NCBI GenBank assembly: GCA_016282555.1
Contig: JAEEKU010000059.1
Coordinates: 1-16,125, forward strand
DNA length: 16,125 bases
DNA from: Methanomassiliicoccaceae archaeon
Lineage (GTDB): Archaea > Thermoplasmatota > Thermoplasmata > Methanomassiliicoccales > Methanomethylophilaceae
Direction: 5' to 3'
The translations under genes were made by a program, and so were the position numbers. Below the pieces are notes generated by a model that saw only the letters and a list, made by a program, of their open reading frames with translations, had not been told where the DNA came from and made no database searches. Shown piece by piece: positions 7,544 through 16,125 of the stretch (position 1 is the stretch's first letter; each line of letters opens with the position of its first letter).

Positions 7544-10500
7544 ATGACAAGAGGCCCGGTTGCAGTTGTTCTTCTGCTGATAATCGCCGCCGTGGTCGCG
7601 GGCGCGGTTCTTCTGGGCGCTTCGCATGAACCGGACGGCGGCAGAGAGTACAGCATCGATTACGTTCTCAACGGGGGGATTCTTCCCGAGGACTCCGCGG
7701 AAAAATACGCCGGAGGAGAATATGCTTCGCTTCCGCTTCCCTCCAAAACCGGAGCGGTTTTCTGCGGATGGTTCGAGGATCCGGAACTGACCGAGCCGAT
7801 AGGCGCGATACTGCCCTCCCGGAGCGGAGATATTACTCTCTACGCCTAGTTTTCCGAACCTGTAACCGGAAAAAGAGCATCGATGAACATATCCGGTTAT
7901 TCCGAATCGTACCGGTACCCTATCGCCGGAACCGCTGCATACGATTATATCTCGTTCGCGGACGGCGGGTACTATGTCAGGGAATATTCCTCCCTCTCGG
8001 GATACGTAACGCTGAACCGCGATGAATCGTCCTGGAGATCCTTCATTTACGATTCCGATTCCGTTTACGCCGGAAACAAGATCCTGAACGGCAATTACTT
8101 CGGAACGGGAAACGGATCATACACCTGCCAGATATGGACTTCCGGCGCGGATACGTTCTACGTTTACAACTCGGTCTATCTTCTTGAAAAAGAAACGATC
8201 ACGTCCGCATACAGGTACAGCGCGGTTATGAATTCTTTCGAAGATGCGAGCTTCGATTACAGTTTCAAACCGGATGTCATCGTCTGGTACGGAACGTCCG
8301 CGGAGGTACCTGAAACCGCGGAAATAGGAAAACCGCTCACTCTTACGGCATCCGGAGACTATTTCGCGGGATGGTATTCCGGCGGAGTCAAAATCACGGA
8401 CGGCAGGACGCTCGAAATCGGGAAGGCCGATCCGGAAACGGTATACGAGTGCTGCTCCTCTATCGCGCCGTTCAAAGATTTCGAATCCTTCTATGCCTTA
8501 GCGGATTACCAGGTGCGGTATCCGGTTATCGTAGCGGATCACATCGGAAACGTCATCTATTCCGGAAACTCGCATTATTCTGTCAATTATCCGGGATTGT
8601 ACGCGATAACGGAATCATCGGAAGGAACGCGGCACGCTTTCAGAATCCTTATCGAAGGTTCGAAATCGTCTCTGTTCTCCTGGAATTACGGCGGAAACTA
8701 CAGCATAACTCTGGAACAGAACTCCGGAAACGTTTTCTCGTACCCGGCTGAGAGATCCTGCCGCTCCGGGACTGTCGACGATTATTTCACCGTAAACAGC
8801 CCGGATATACGCGATCTCGCGGCAAAACTCGCGCCGTACAAGACGGACATGGACGACAGGGAATTCGCGGAATTCATTCTGAAGTTCGTTCAGAGCATCC
8901 CCGCATCCGGAAATACGGCATGGAAATATCCCTCGGAAACCTTGTGGGATAAAAGCGGTTCTTCGTCGGATCGCTCGATTCTTTACGTTACGATCATGCG
9001 CGCGCTGGGATACGATACCGCTGTTGCCGTTTCAGACGGCCAAGTTATCTCCTGCATCGCCCTGAAACCGTCCAAGACCGATACCGTCATTTCGCACGGC
9101 GGCAAATCGTACATACTCGCCACCGTCTCCGGCGATTACGGCATCGGAGGCACCGCGGATCTTCCCTCAGGTATCGCCGTGATCCCGGTTACAGCGGAAC
9201 CGGAATCCGTTCCCGACGTCACCGGAAACGAATATTCGGTTACGTACGTTCTGAACGGAGGAACCTTGCCCGGTTATGCCGTAAGCAGTTACACCGCCGG
9301 AAAGTACGCCGATCTCCCCCTTCCAGAGAACGGAGACAAGTTCTTCGAAGGCTGGTACAAGGATGCCTCATGCACCGTTCCGGCGGGAGCGATACTCCCG
9401 TCCGATTCCGGAGACATGACCCTGTACGCCTCATGGACTGATGAAGTGACGGGAAAAGGATTCGAATCCGAAGTCACCGGAAAATCCACTTCCGTGATTT
9501 TCTCCAGACAATACTCCGGAACGGCCTCGTGGAAATACCTGGCCTGCAGCGGCGGAGCGTACTACATCGAAAGATACACTTCCGTTTCCGCCCGCACTTT
9601 CTTCGGATTCGGAAACAGCAGCCTCATCAACGAAACGGATTACTACTGGACCGACGAGGGCGGGGGAGAGGAATTCTATTACCGCGGAAACGCGGACGTC
9701 AAAAGCAGCGTTTTCGGAACGGTCACCTGCGAGATCTGGGAGTCCGAAGACAGCATAGAATACGTTTACCGCAGTTTCTATCCGCTTATCATAGAAACGG
9801 AATATTCAGGAATCAGATTTACATACACCCTAGCAAGAACGCTGGAGTTCGAACCGGAAACCGAATTCGTTCCGACCGTCTATGCGGAATACGGGATTAC
9901 CGTGGACATGCCGCCCGCGGTAAGAATCGGAGAGTCGTTCACTCTCGCGGCTTCGGGAGCGCAGTTTTCCGGATGGTACAGGAACGGAACCCTCGCGACG
10001 GACAGCCTCGTTCTGACCGAGGATCGCGCCACCCCGGACACGAAATACGAGGCGAGATCCTCATCGGAACCGCTGATCTACAACGAAAAAACCATCTTCT
10101 TCAAAGACTTCGGCCTCAAGAGCCCCGTTACCATTACCGATGAGAACGGGAGGGAATACGTACGCAGCACCTCCGCCACGTTCAACGACAACGTCAGCGG
10201 AAATTTCGTACTTATCGACAGCAGCGAACCCGTTCCGTGCATTCTCCGCATTTTCAGAGAGAAGACGAGCCAGTTCTCGGTTTCCTGGGAATTCGGAAAT
10301 GCGAAGTATTCCATGTCGTTCGCGATAAAATACAGCGACGTCAACGTTTATTCGCAGGATACGGACAGAGCGTCTTACCGTACCTATGATGACGTGAAAA
10401 AATACTTCACAGTAAAGGATCCCTATGTCCAGCTGGCCTGTTCGGAACTCAAATCCTACAGGGGAACGATGGACGATCGCAATTTCGCCTCTTTCGTGAT

Positions 10501-10894
10501 GAGATTCGTCCAGACCATTCCCTATCAGTACGACGAAGTCTCGCGCAGCGCGTACGAGTTCTGGAAATACCCCGCGGAGACGTTCTGGGACGGCGGGGGA
10601 GACTGCGAAGACTCCTCGATCCTGTACGCTACCCTCATGAAAGCCATGGGTTACGACACGGCTCTGCTGGTGTTCAGCGATCACGCGATGGCCGGAATAC
10701 ACTTTGAAAACGATTCCCTCAACCACGGAAAGAACGTTGCGGTAAAAGACGGAAAAAAGTACGTCTACGTCGAGACGACGTCGGACGGGATTTCGAGGAC
10801 CGACCCCGACGGATACCAGCTTGGAGATATATTCAGCGACGATTATATCCCGTCCAAAATAAGAAACGCTTTCATCGTCAGAGCGGGGATCTGA
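7544..10894 (+). CDS. Membrane-anchored surface protein, two Flg_new/transglutaminase-like modules, in-frame TAG (probable Pyl102)
   Basis: Read through the TAG at 7847, this is a 1116-residue protein. A membrane anchor or signal peptide lies at 5-27. Module 1 has a Listeria/Bacteroides-type Flg_new repeat (36-104: YVLNGG, CGWF, AILPS, ITLYA), a long beta-rich region, a GWYSGG segment and a transglutaminase-like domain near 435-545. Module 2 repeats this: Flg_new at about 563-631 (YVLNGG, EGWYKD, LYASW), beta-rich region, GWYRNG, and a transglutaminase-like domain near 970-1100. Copy 2 keeps the triad C1021 (GGGDCEDSSIL), H1047 (SDHAM) and E1077 (YVETTSDG). Copy 1 has Ser, Gln/Gly and Ala there, so it should be inactive. 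The TAG aligns with Ser of LYASW in copy 2, and the linker (EPVTGK against DEVTGK) is conserved. Without readthrough, a 101-residue anchor and a 1003-residue signal-less protein from ATG 7883 would result. The likely place is the cell surface; the substrate is unknown. It ends in TGA, back to back with the pth2 stop. Confidence 0.8.
7847..7849 (+). other. In-frame TAG, candidate pyrrolysine codon
   Basis: TAG sits between GCC (Ala101) and TTT. The frame stays open from here to TGA at 10892, with eleven sense codons before the next ATG (7883). The aligned codon in the second module encodes Ser. A change from a TCG Ser codon to TAG would need one base, so a recent nonsense mutation is the main alternative. 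Confidence 0.7.
7850..7873 (+). promoter_or_regulatory. Stem-loop directly 3' of TAG (possible recoding element)
   Basis: TTTTCCG (7850-7856) and CGGAAAA (7867-7873) form a perfect 7-bp stem with a 10-nt loop, starting at the first base after TAG. The paralogous segment in module 2 (after 9429) encodes similar residues but cannot form this stem. Its position is like that of the proposed PYLIS element of Methanosarcina mtmB; the function is inferred. Confidence 0.4.
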
Positions 10895-11272
10895 TCAGAA
10901 CATCTTCAGATCTCCCGTGATGCGATCTATCTCCGACGCGGGTGCGGGCCCGATGCCGATGCATGTCACGGTACCGGGTTCGATCTGCGTCCTTCCGGCG
11001 TCGGTTATAAGAGATGTATGAAGCCCTGCGCTTTTCGCGCACTCTTTAATGAAGTACAGTTCTTCCAGGGTATTGACCTTCAGAACGATCTTCGCCTGAC
11101 CGCTTCCGTGCCACTCATCGAACGCTTTCCTGTCTTTCTTCTCGGAATATAAAGCGCATTCAACCGCGGCATGGGCTGCCTGAGCGGCGGCTTTTCCCTT
11201 TCCCATTTTAAGATCGCTTCTCATGACGATAACGAGTTTATACTCCTCCGACCTCGAAAACAATGAAGGCAT
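10895..11272 (-). CDS. pth2: Peptidyl-tRNA hydrolase, archaeal/eukaryotic Pth2 type
   Basis: Starting from ATG 11272 the protein has 125 residues, close to the usual 115-120 of Pth2. The N-terminal signature is clear: KLVIVMRSDLKMGKGKAAAQ followed by AAHAAV, containing the conserved Lys, Asp, GK and QaaHA positions of the active-site face. The C-terminal half carries DAGRTQIEPGT and the strand CIGIGPAP, also diagnostic. The enzyme cleaves the ester bond of peptidyl-tRNAs released from stalled ribosomes, in the cytosol. A GTG five codons upstream (11287) is possible but adds sequence not typical of the family. No Shine-Dalgarno is visible; an AATATC box near 11300 would fit a leaderless start, or the gene may be read from the upstream zinc-ribbon gene 35 bp away. 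It ends in TGA, directly adjoining the TGA of the convergent surface-protein gene. Confidence 0.95.
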   Translation of the reverse strand: MPSLFSRSEEYKLVIVMRSDLKMGKGKAAAQAAHAAVECALYSEKKDRKAFDEWHGSGQAKIVLKVNTLEELYFIKECAKSAGLHTSLITDAGRTQIEPGTVTCIGIGPAPASEIDRITGDLKMF

Positions 11273-11307
11273 GACCGTGCGATACACAGGTCAGATATTG
11301 TCTTTTC

Positions 11308-11655
11308 TTATGTTCGGCCGATCAGCGAAAGCAGAAGCCGCAGTCCGAAGCCTATGCATGCGCCCAGAACGACTCCGAAAACACATATTGACAGGAGTCT
11401 TGTGAAAAAACTTCCTCTTATAATCAGAAGCGGAAACAGAAGAAATGCGAAAAATCCCCCTATCAGATACGAAGCGGCGGCTCCTGCGGCCAGACAGACC
11501 GCGAACAGAACGTACGACAGCGGAGTTAACCTGGCCGGCTCCGTCGCGGTTTCCTGCACGTCGGAATCTATTTCGATCCCGCCGGCCTTGGAACCGCAGT
11601 AAGGACAGAATCCGTACCCGCCGTCGATCTCTTTACCGCACTCGCGACAGTACAT
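11308..11655 (-). CDS. Zinc-ribbon membrane protein
   Basis: From ATG 11655 the product has 115 residues. It begins with a zinc ribbon typical of small prokaryotic membrane proteins: C3-x2-C6, then C17-x2-C20 (MYCRECGKEI, FCPYCGSK). After an acidic linker (about 27-42) come about three hydrophobic helices (roughly 47-64, 66-79 and 87-112) and a short basic tail. The start is set by the ribbon, which in this family begins within the first residues; the frame is open upstream but would run into the 3' end of the preceding gene. It lies 40 bp downstream of the 126-residue gene and 35 bp upstream of pth2, all on the same strand, so the three may share a transcript. The function is not known; such proteins are often called zinc-ribbon domain-containing proteins. 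It ends in TAA. Confidence 0.8.
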   Translation of the reverse strand: MYCRECGKEIDGGYGFCPYCGSKAGGIEIDSDVQETATEPARLTPLSYVLFAVCLAAGAAASYLIGGFFAFLLFPLLIIRGSFFTRLLSICVFGVVLGACIGFGLRLLLSLIGRT

Positions 11656-11695
11656 GATCAGAAATGCCGTCCTGTAACCGCCCGGTTCCGGAATC

Positions 11696-12076
11696 TCAGT
11701 CCGCCCGGGATATCCTGAAGAAACCGAATATCTCCAGTCCGTCTCCGGAAGGAACGATCTCGGACCACTCCGGCTCTCCGTTCTCCTCGCCGGCAATGAA
11801 CATTTTTCCGTCTTCTTCCTTCCAGCCGCCGGTCTTGCCGATTACCAGATCGTCGTTGTACTTCTCGAATTCGCCGTCTTCGTCGAATTCCTTCCGCATA
11901 AGCTGGAGAAAGGTTCCGTCCTTCCTGAATAAATACAACGCTTTCGCCATGACCTTCTGCATCACAGACACATCCGGATCGGAATCGAGATCGGCAACGC
12001 TCTTCCAGGTCTGCCTGAAGTTCATGTCCATCGCATTTATTTCAGTTATTTTCCATAAACCCTCTATATCCGCCAT
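11696..12076 (-). CDS. Hypothetical 126-residue protein, possibly lipocalin-like
   Basis: The protein is acidic and soluble, with no signal peptide. It opens with IEGLWKITEI, resembling the Gly-x-Trp start of lipocalin-like beta barrels, and continues with short strand-like stretches: ALYLFRKDGTFLQL, GGWKEEDGKMFIAG, EWSEIVPSGDGLEIFGFF. The repeated polar-turn/strand pattern (DGT, DGK, GDGL) fits a small beta barrel comparing a measured quantity or binding a small ligand, but that is only a fold guess and I cannot name a family with certainty. The start is well supported: GGGAGG at 12088-12083 lies 6 nt before ATG 12076, and a good TATA box lies about 75 nt upstream. It is the first gene of the likely operon with the zinc-ribbon gene and pth2. 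It ends in TGA. Confidence 0.75.
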   Translation of the reverse strand: MADIEGLWKITEINAMDMNFRQTWKSVADLDSDPDVSVMQKVMAKALYLFRKDGTFLQLMRKEFDEDGEFEKYNDDLVIGKTGGWKEEDGKMFIAGEENGEPEWSEIVPSGDGLEIFGFFRISRAD

Positions 12077-12082
12077 AATCCG

Positions 12083-12108
12083 CCTCCCGGCATCCAGACA
12101 GCCCCGGG
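12083..12108 (-). promoter_or_regulatory. Leader hairpin overlapping the ribosome binding site
   Basis: On the minus strand CCCGG (12108-12104) can pair with CCGGG (12090-12086) across a 13-nt loop. The second arm covers the GGG of the GGGAGG Shine-Dalgarno (12088-12083) of the 126-residue gene, so pairing could lower its translation. The stem is short and may be incidental. Confidence 0.3.
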
Positions 12109-12123
12109 ATCGTCTGCGTAGTA

Positions 12124-12168
12124 CTAAAAAATGTCGATGGCCGGGAAATAATTATAAATATTGTAATC
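12124..12168 (-). promoter_or_regulatory. TATA box of the 126-residue gene and cobN 3' end
   Basis: Read on the minus strand, TTTATAATTA (12158-12149) in a 20-nt AT-rich stretch is the clearest TATA box in this gap. It would start transcription near 12130 and give a leader of about 50 nt. The same stretch is T-rich and, with TTTTT at 12130-12126, may also end the cobN transcript. Confidence 0.5.
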
Positions 12169-12185
12169 CGGAACCCGCCGGAAAA

Positions 12186-15100
12186 TCAGTTATTATTCCG
12201 CTTATCTTCGAAATTCTCGAGCGTCTCTTCGCAGTCCAGATAAATCTGCTTCAGCCTGTCGATGGTGTTCTGGTCCGCTTCCCACAGACCGCGTTCGGCG
12301 GCTTCCAGAAGATCTTCGAGTATGTCCCTCAGCGCGTACGGATTTTCTCTCTGAATCCATTCGCGGTTGGCATCGTCGAAAAGGAAATGCTCCGAAAGCG
12401 AATTGTACATCCAGGATTCTATAACATCCGAAGTCGAATCCCAGCCGAGAATATGGTTTACATCCTCGTGAACCCATGTAGCGCCGCTGAAACCGTGCTG
12501 CTTCATACTCTCTATCCATTTCGGGTTCAGAACCCTGGTTCTCATCATATAGGCGATTTCATGCTCCAGATCCCTGGTTACTATGCGATCCGGATCCGAG
12601 GTGTCGCAAAGATAGTTAACCGGCTTCCGCTTTCCCGCCGCTCTCACGACCGCGTTGATTCCCCCCAGATAAGAATAGCCGTCGTCGGAGTCTATGAGAT
12701 CGATCTCTCTGTCGACCTGGTTCTTCACGGCGACGTCCAGATCGACGAGCCTGCGGCGGAAAAGCTCCGGCATGCGTTCGCCCCGCCATTTTCTTCCGTA
12801 TGCGCTGCACCCGCACGAGATGTACATATTCGCCAGATCGTTTACGTCGGTCCATTCGGAAGACTCCACGAGTATGTCCACGCCTGCTCCGTGGGTTCCC
12901 GGAGGCTCCCCGAACACTCTTATGCCGGCTCTTTCTCTGGCCTCGTCTCTGGGAATTCCCTGTTCGATCATTTCCACGATATCGGCGCGCAGATGCTTGC
13001 GCAGATAATTGTCTTCATCGGATTCTCCGGTCTCCGATGCCATTTCCACAGCTTCGTCGATCAGCTGGAAAAGGTTCGGGAAAGTATCGCGGAAAAGACT
13101 GCTGATCCTGACCGTAACGTCGATTCTGGGTCTTCCTAACTCTTCTTTGGGGATCAGTTCCAGCCCGGTTATTTTCGCGCCTACCGAACCCCATACCGGC
13201 CTGACGCCCAGCAGGTACAGTATGTACGCGACGTCGTCTCCGCCGGTTTTCATGGTGTCTATAGACCATACGACTATTCCGACGTTTTCCGGATATCTGC
13301 CTTCACGGTCGATGTATTTGCTTATCATATCGTCGGCCATTTTGCATCCGGCCTTCCAGCTTTCCCGGGAGGGAACCGCCTCCGGATCCAGAGAATAATA
13401 GTTCTTTCCCGTGGGAAGAAGATGGGCGTTTCCTCTGGACGGCGATCCCGAGGGTCCGGGAGGTATGTATCCCCCGTTCATGCCGTGTATCATATTTTCT
13501 ATCTCGTCCGCGACTCCGAGTATATTCGGGTAAAGAGTATCGCAGATGTAATCCGTTACCGCGAGGATGCTGCCGTCGTTCCCGAATTTATCGATAACAG
13601 CATTTCTGCAGGATCCGGACTCGCAGCCGAGTCTGCGGAATTCTTCTATCAGCGACTGGGAGATCCCGTCGATCTCGTCGACGATCTGCAGGTTGAGCCT
13701 GCCCGAGGAATCAATTCCGGACATGTTATCCAGAAGATAATCGAGATCGAATCCCATGTTCGAAGCTACGGAAGCCCTGAGCGAGGGAATCCTCCCGTTT
13801 TTCAGTCTGGTGAGGCAGTAAATCATCTCGTCGAGCTTCGCGCCCTCCGGCACCTTTCCCGCGATATGGAGCCCGCTGGTCATCAGTCCGTCCTTCAGGC
13901 CCGCGACGTAATCGAGAATCTGCTCCGCTTTTTCTCCGGCCGTATCCGCGGTGCAGTCTTCCCCTAGCTCCAGCTCTCCCCTCATCCCCAGTTTGTCGAT
14001 CAGAATAAGAATCTGCTCCGATTCGGATTTCATTTTGGCATCCTGCATCGTCTGTTTGGAGAACAGGAAAGACTGGAGATGACCCTCCAGTTCTCCGAGC
14101 TCGTCGTATGTGCCGGATCTCGCCAGAGACGGCATCAGATAATCGACCAGCACCGATTTCTTGCGCCTCTTGGCGACTATCCCCTCTGAGGGATCGTCTA
14201 TCACGTAGAGGTAAAGATTAGGGATGTCGTCCATGACTATATCCGGGAAACAGGATGAGGATAGTCCGTTACCCTTTCCCGGAAGCCATTCCGCGGAGCC
14301 GTGCGTACCGATGTGTATGTGGATATCCGTCCCGAATATCTCGGATATCCATCTGTAATATGAAAGATAGGAATGGGGAGAGGAAAGATCCGGATCGTGG
14401 ATGAGCGATCCGGCCGCCTCATGCTTCCCCCTTGCAGGCTCGTATCCGATGAAAACGTTTCCGTTGATTACGCCGGGAACGATGAAACGGTTTTTCAGAG
14501 TCATTATCTCCCCAGCCGGCTATCCCCAGTCGCGGCAGACCCATTCCCTGTACGAGGAGGATTCGCGATCCATCCATTCCAGATATTTTTCCAGAGAAAC
14601 GAAGCCGGCAGCTTTCCTCTCGATGAATTCGTCGGAAACGGATTCCAGATCGTCGGTGACGTTGTCCAGAAGCTCGTCTATGAGTTCGCGCCCGCCGGAA
14701 GGAACGTGATCTATCGTATAGCCTTCGGCTTTCATGCGCTTCAGCAGAACGGCGACGCTTTCAAGCGAATCCAGACCTCCGGCTTCGCCTATCGAGGAAT
14801 TGGTCATGGAGCTAGCGTTGAGAAGAATGGAGACTTTGCGATCTTTCACCGGAGAGCGGCCGGTCTTCGCCCAGCGCACCGCCATCTCCGCTATTCTCCG
14901 GATACGATCGGGAACAAAACTCGTATACGGCCTTCCGGCTTCGTCTTTTTCGTTAAATATGAAGGGAACGGTGGTGAGCTGGCCGTCGACTTCGGGCATC
15001 GCCACGGAGATGCAGAGCTCTCCTCCCTCCATCCCTATTCCGTCCTTTTCCCATTCTTCCCGGGAGCGGAAAAGAGCCAGAGACGCCAGAACCGGAACGT

Positions 15101-15941
15101 CGAGATCCATGAAGAAATTCCCCGCCGGCTCTCCGGAACCGTCTCCGGGATTACCCAGAGCCAGCGTGGAAAAGCCGAATCCGCACAAAACGACCGAATC
15201 CGCCAGCCTTTTCCCGTTATGGTAAAAATACGTTTCAAAAACCTTTCTGATTCCGTCAGATCCGCTTATTTCGTCGGGAGTTACGGACGTGAACACCGGG
15301 ATCGTGCAGGCGCCGAGACTTTCTATGCATCCGATCAGCAGATCATGCGGTTCCGTATGCCCGTTTACCCAGGACGACTGCCCTATTACCACTCCTACGG
15401 CAGGTTTGTCCGAATCCAGCGTTTTCAGATAATCGTCCATACCAATGCCGCGATCCATGCGCGGATGGTAAAGCCCCTGCATCCTTTCTCTGACCGGCGG
15501 ATCCGCAGGTATTCCGCTGCCGCCGTAAACGCTGCATATATACCTGAGAAGACTGGCTCTGTTAATACTTCCTCCGAGAGAAAGATAGCTGCGGAGCATT
15601 CTGTATTCTTCTGCGGAGCCGGTGAAAAGCGAGGCCGCCTCCCTCATGGATTCGGCCATAAAACACATAAGAAATGTGTTTATCCCGTTTTCTTCGACGA
15701 ACGCCTTCAGCTGATCGTATCTTTTGTATCCGGACGGGTCGCCGTGCATGTTTATTATGAGAAGATCCGCTCCGGCAGCGGTATCCTTCAGGAGCCGGAA
15801 TTCCAGAGGATCTGCAACAGTTTCATCCCCGTCGAAAGCATCCAGATGCAGCCTGCATTTCCCGAAAGAACACGATTCGCATTCCAGCCCCAGATCCGCC
15901 GAGATATCGGTCCCGCCGACGGTCAGATAAACTATTCTCAG
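12186..15941 (-). CDS. cobN: CobN-type chelatase large subunit with in-frame TAG (probable pyrrolysine)
   Basis: Read through TAG at 14522-14520 this gives about 1251 residues, the normal CobN size. CobN/ChlH-family proteins are the large subunit of ATP-dependent cobalt or magnesium chelatases, acting with ChlI/ChlD-like partners to put metal into a tetrapyrrole; in a methanogen cobalt for corrinoids is likely. The part before the TAG holds VYLTVGGTD, the ADLLI..MHGD segment, VGVVIGQSSWVNGH and ends in CRDWG. The part after starts PAGEIM and runs into IPG-like VPGVINGNVFIG, HDPDLSSPHSYL, HIGTHGSAEWLPGKGNGLS and DDPSEG..AKRR. The usual family sequence between the halves is WG-x-PxGE, so the TAG replaces one residue. 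The first in-frame ATG is 15749, but CobN-like sequence begins 64 codons earlier; CTG 15941, 8 nt after GGAG, is my best start. The alternative is two separate polypeptides. It ends in TGA. Confidence 0.85.
14520..14522 (-). other. In-frame TAG in cobN, candidate pyrrolysine codon
   Basis: The minus strand reads GAC TGG GGA TAG CCG GCT GGG GAG ATA ATG. The downstream ATG (14504) is in the same frame, five sense codons after the TAG. The TAG falls inside the WG-x-PxGE stretch of CobN. GGGGAG lies 3 nt before ATG 14504, a short spacing, so independent initiation there cannot be excluded. Confidence 0.75.
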
Positions 15942-16125
15942 CGCATTTTCTCCGGTTCCGCAGCTGTCGTATGACCTCAGTTCCGCACCCCCGCCGCCGT
16001 CTCCCTCGCGCTGCCGCGAAGTTCACGGATTAACATCGCCTGGCGGATAAAAGAACTTGTGCGATCTGTACGGGCCTCCGGAAGACATTCTCCTCTCGCA
16101 ACAGATATGAACCATTCCGGATTAC
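15942..16125 (-). other. Unresolved upstream region of cobN
   Basis: No gene can be assigned with confidence. On the minus strand one frame is open from the window edge (16123) to TGA at 15979-15977 (48 codons, with FIRQAMLIRELRG), which could be the end of an upstream gene but uses CGT, TTA and AGT codons that are rare elsewhere here. The cobN frame itself holds a 30-codon ORF from ATG 16115 to TGA 16025-16023 (MVHICCERRMSSGG at its start) with more typical codons. A TATA-like TTCTTTTATCC lies near 16055-16045. GGAG at 15953-15950 is a plausible ribosome binding site for CTG 15941. Confidence 0.3.

Noticed and set aside
7523..7546. Seven-codon ORF (MKILEER) ending across the ATG of the surface-protein gene
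   Set aside because: It could be a coupling leader peptide, but the TATA spacing points to transcription starting near 7543, downstream of its ATG, so it would not be transcribed.
11664..13139. Plus-strand open frame of 491 codons opposite the 126-residue gene and cobN
   Set aside because: Crosses two opposite genes and their promoter region, and its product has no coherent domain; an antisense shadow.
14520..14527. Recoding of the cobN TAG by frameshift or by a split-gene architecture
   Set aside because: No frameshift is needed because both halves share the frame. A split gene with restart at 14504 is possible, but GGGGAG is only 3 nt from that ATG and the second part would start inside a conserved stretch. 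Kept only as the alternative.
14373..15974. Plus-strand open frame of 533 codons opposite the N-terminal half of cobN
   Set aside because: Antisense to clear CobN sequence; Arg/His-rich translation without motifs.
16023..16025. TGA between a 30-codon ORF and cobN in the same frame, as possible selenocysteine
   Set aside because: No Cys-like context or selenocysteine element is visible, the joined residues (a Gly/Glu-rich stretch) are not CobN-like, and a normal stop explains it.
1..16125. CRISPR arrays, tRNA or rRNA genes, insertion sequences
   Set aside because: I saw no regularly spaced direct repeats, no tRNA-like cloverleaf ending, no transposase motifs and no terminal inverted repeats in the window.

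Overview
The window looks like a piece of a methanogenic archaeon, most likely a host-associated member of the Methanomassiliicoccales (Methanomethylophilaceae-like). The archaeal signs are an archaeosine-type tRNA-guanine transglycosylase with a PUA tail, a Pcc1-like KEOPS subunit, a Pth2-type peptidyl-tRNA hydrolase, and TATA-box promoters about 25 nt upstream of starts. The narrower guess rests on Listeria/Bacteroides-type (Flg_new) repeats in a large surface protein and on two long genes that each carry one in-frame TAG. That pattern is expected where TAG is read as pyrrolysine (Pyl). No pyl gene, methyltransferase gene or rRNA lies in the window, so the taxon is an inference.

Layout. 1-1478 (-): N-terminal 492 codons of a PLD-nuclease/SF2-helicase protein running off the left edge. 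1558-4254 (-): MgtA-type P-type ATPase. 4255-4366: divergent promoter region with an inverted repeat around the ATPase TATA box. 4367-6566 (+): pcc1-like gene, then tgtA. 6578-6614: strong hairpin between convergent genes. 6619-7023 (-): small DUF2703-like protein. 7097-7504 (+): unrecognised 135-residue protein. 7544-10894 (+): membrane-anchored surface protein of two tandem modules, each with a Flg_new repeat and a transglutaminase-like domain, interrupted in frame by TAG at 7847. 12076 to 10895 (-): three small genes (126-residue protein, zinc-ribbon membrane protein, pth2). 15941 to 12186 (-): cobN, large subunit of a cobalt/magnesium-type chelatase, interrupted in frame by TAG at 14522-14520. 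15942-16125: upstream region, unresolved.

The main result is the pair of TAG codons. In each case the two halves share a frame, no other stop lies in the linker, the homology runs through the TAG, and neither half is a sensible protein alone. The surface-protein TAG is followed at once by a perfect 7-bp stem that is absent from the paralogous second copy, and so resembles a local recoding element. If Pyl is inserted in CobN, corrinoid synthesis, on which methylamine methyltransferases depend, would itself depend on Pyl supply. Of the other complete genes, five end in TAA, four in TGA (counting cobN and the surface protein at their final stops), and only the pcc1-like gene ends in TAG.
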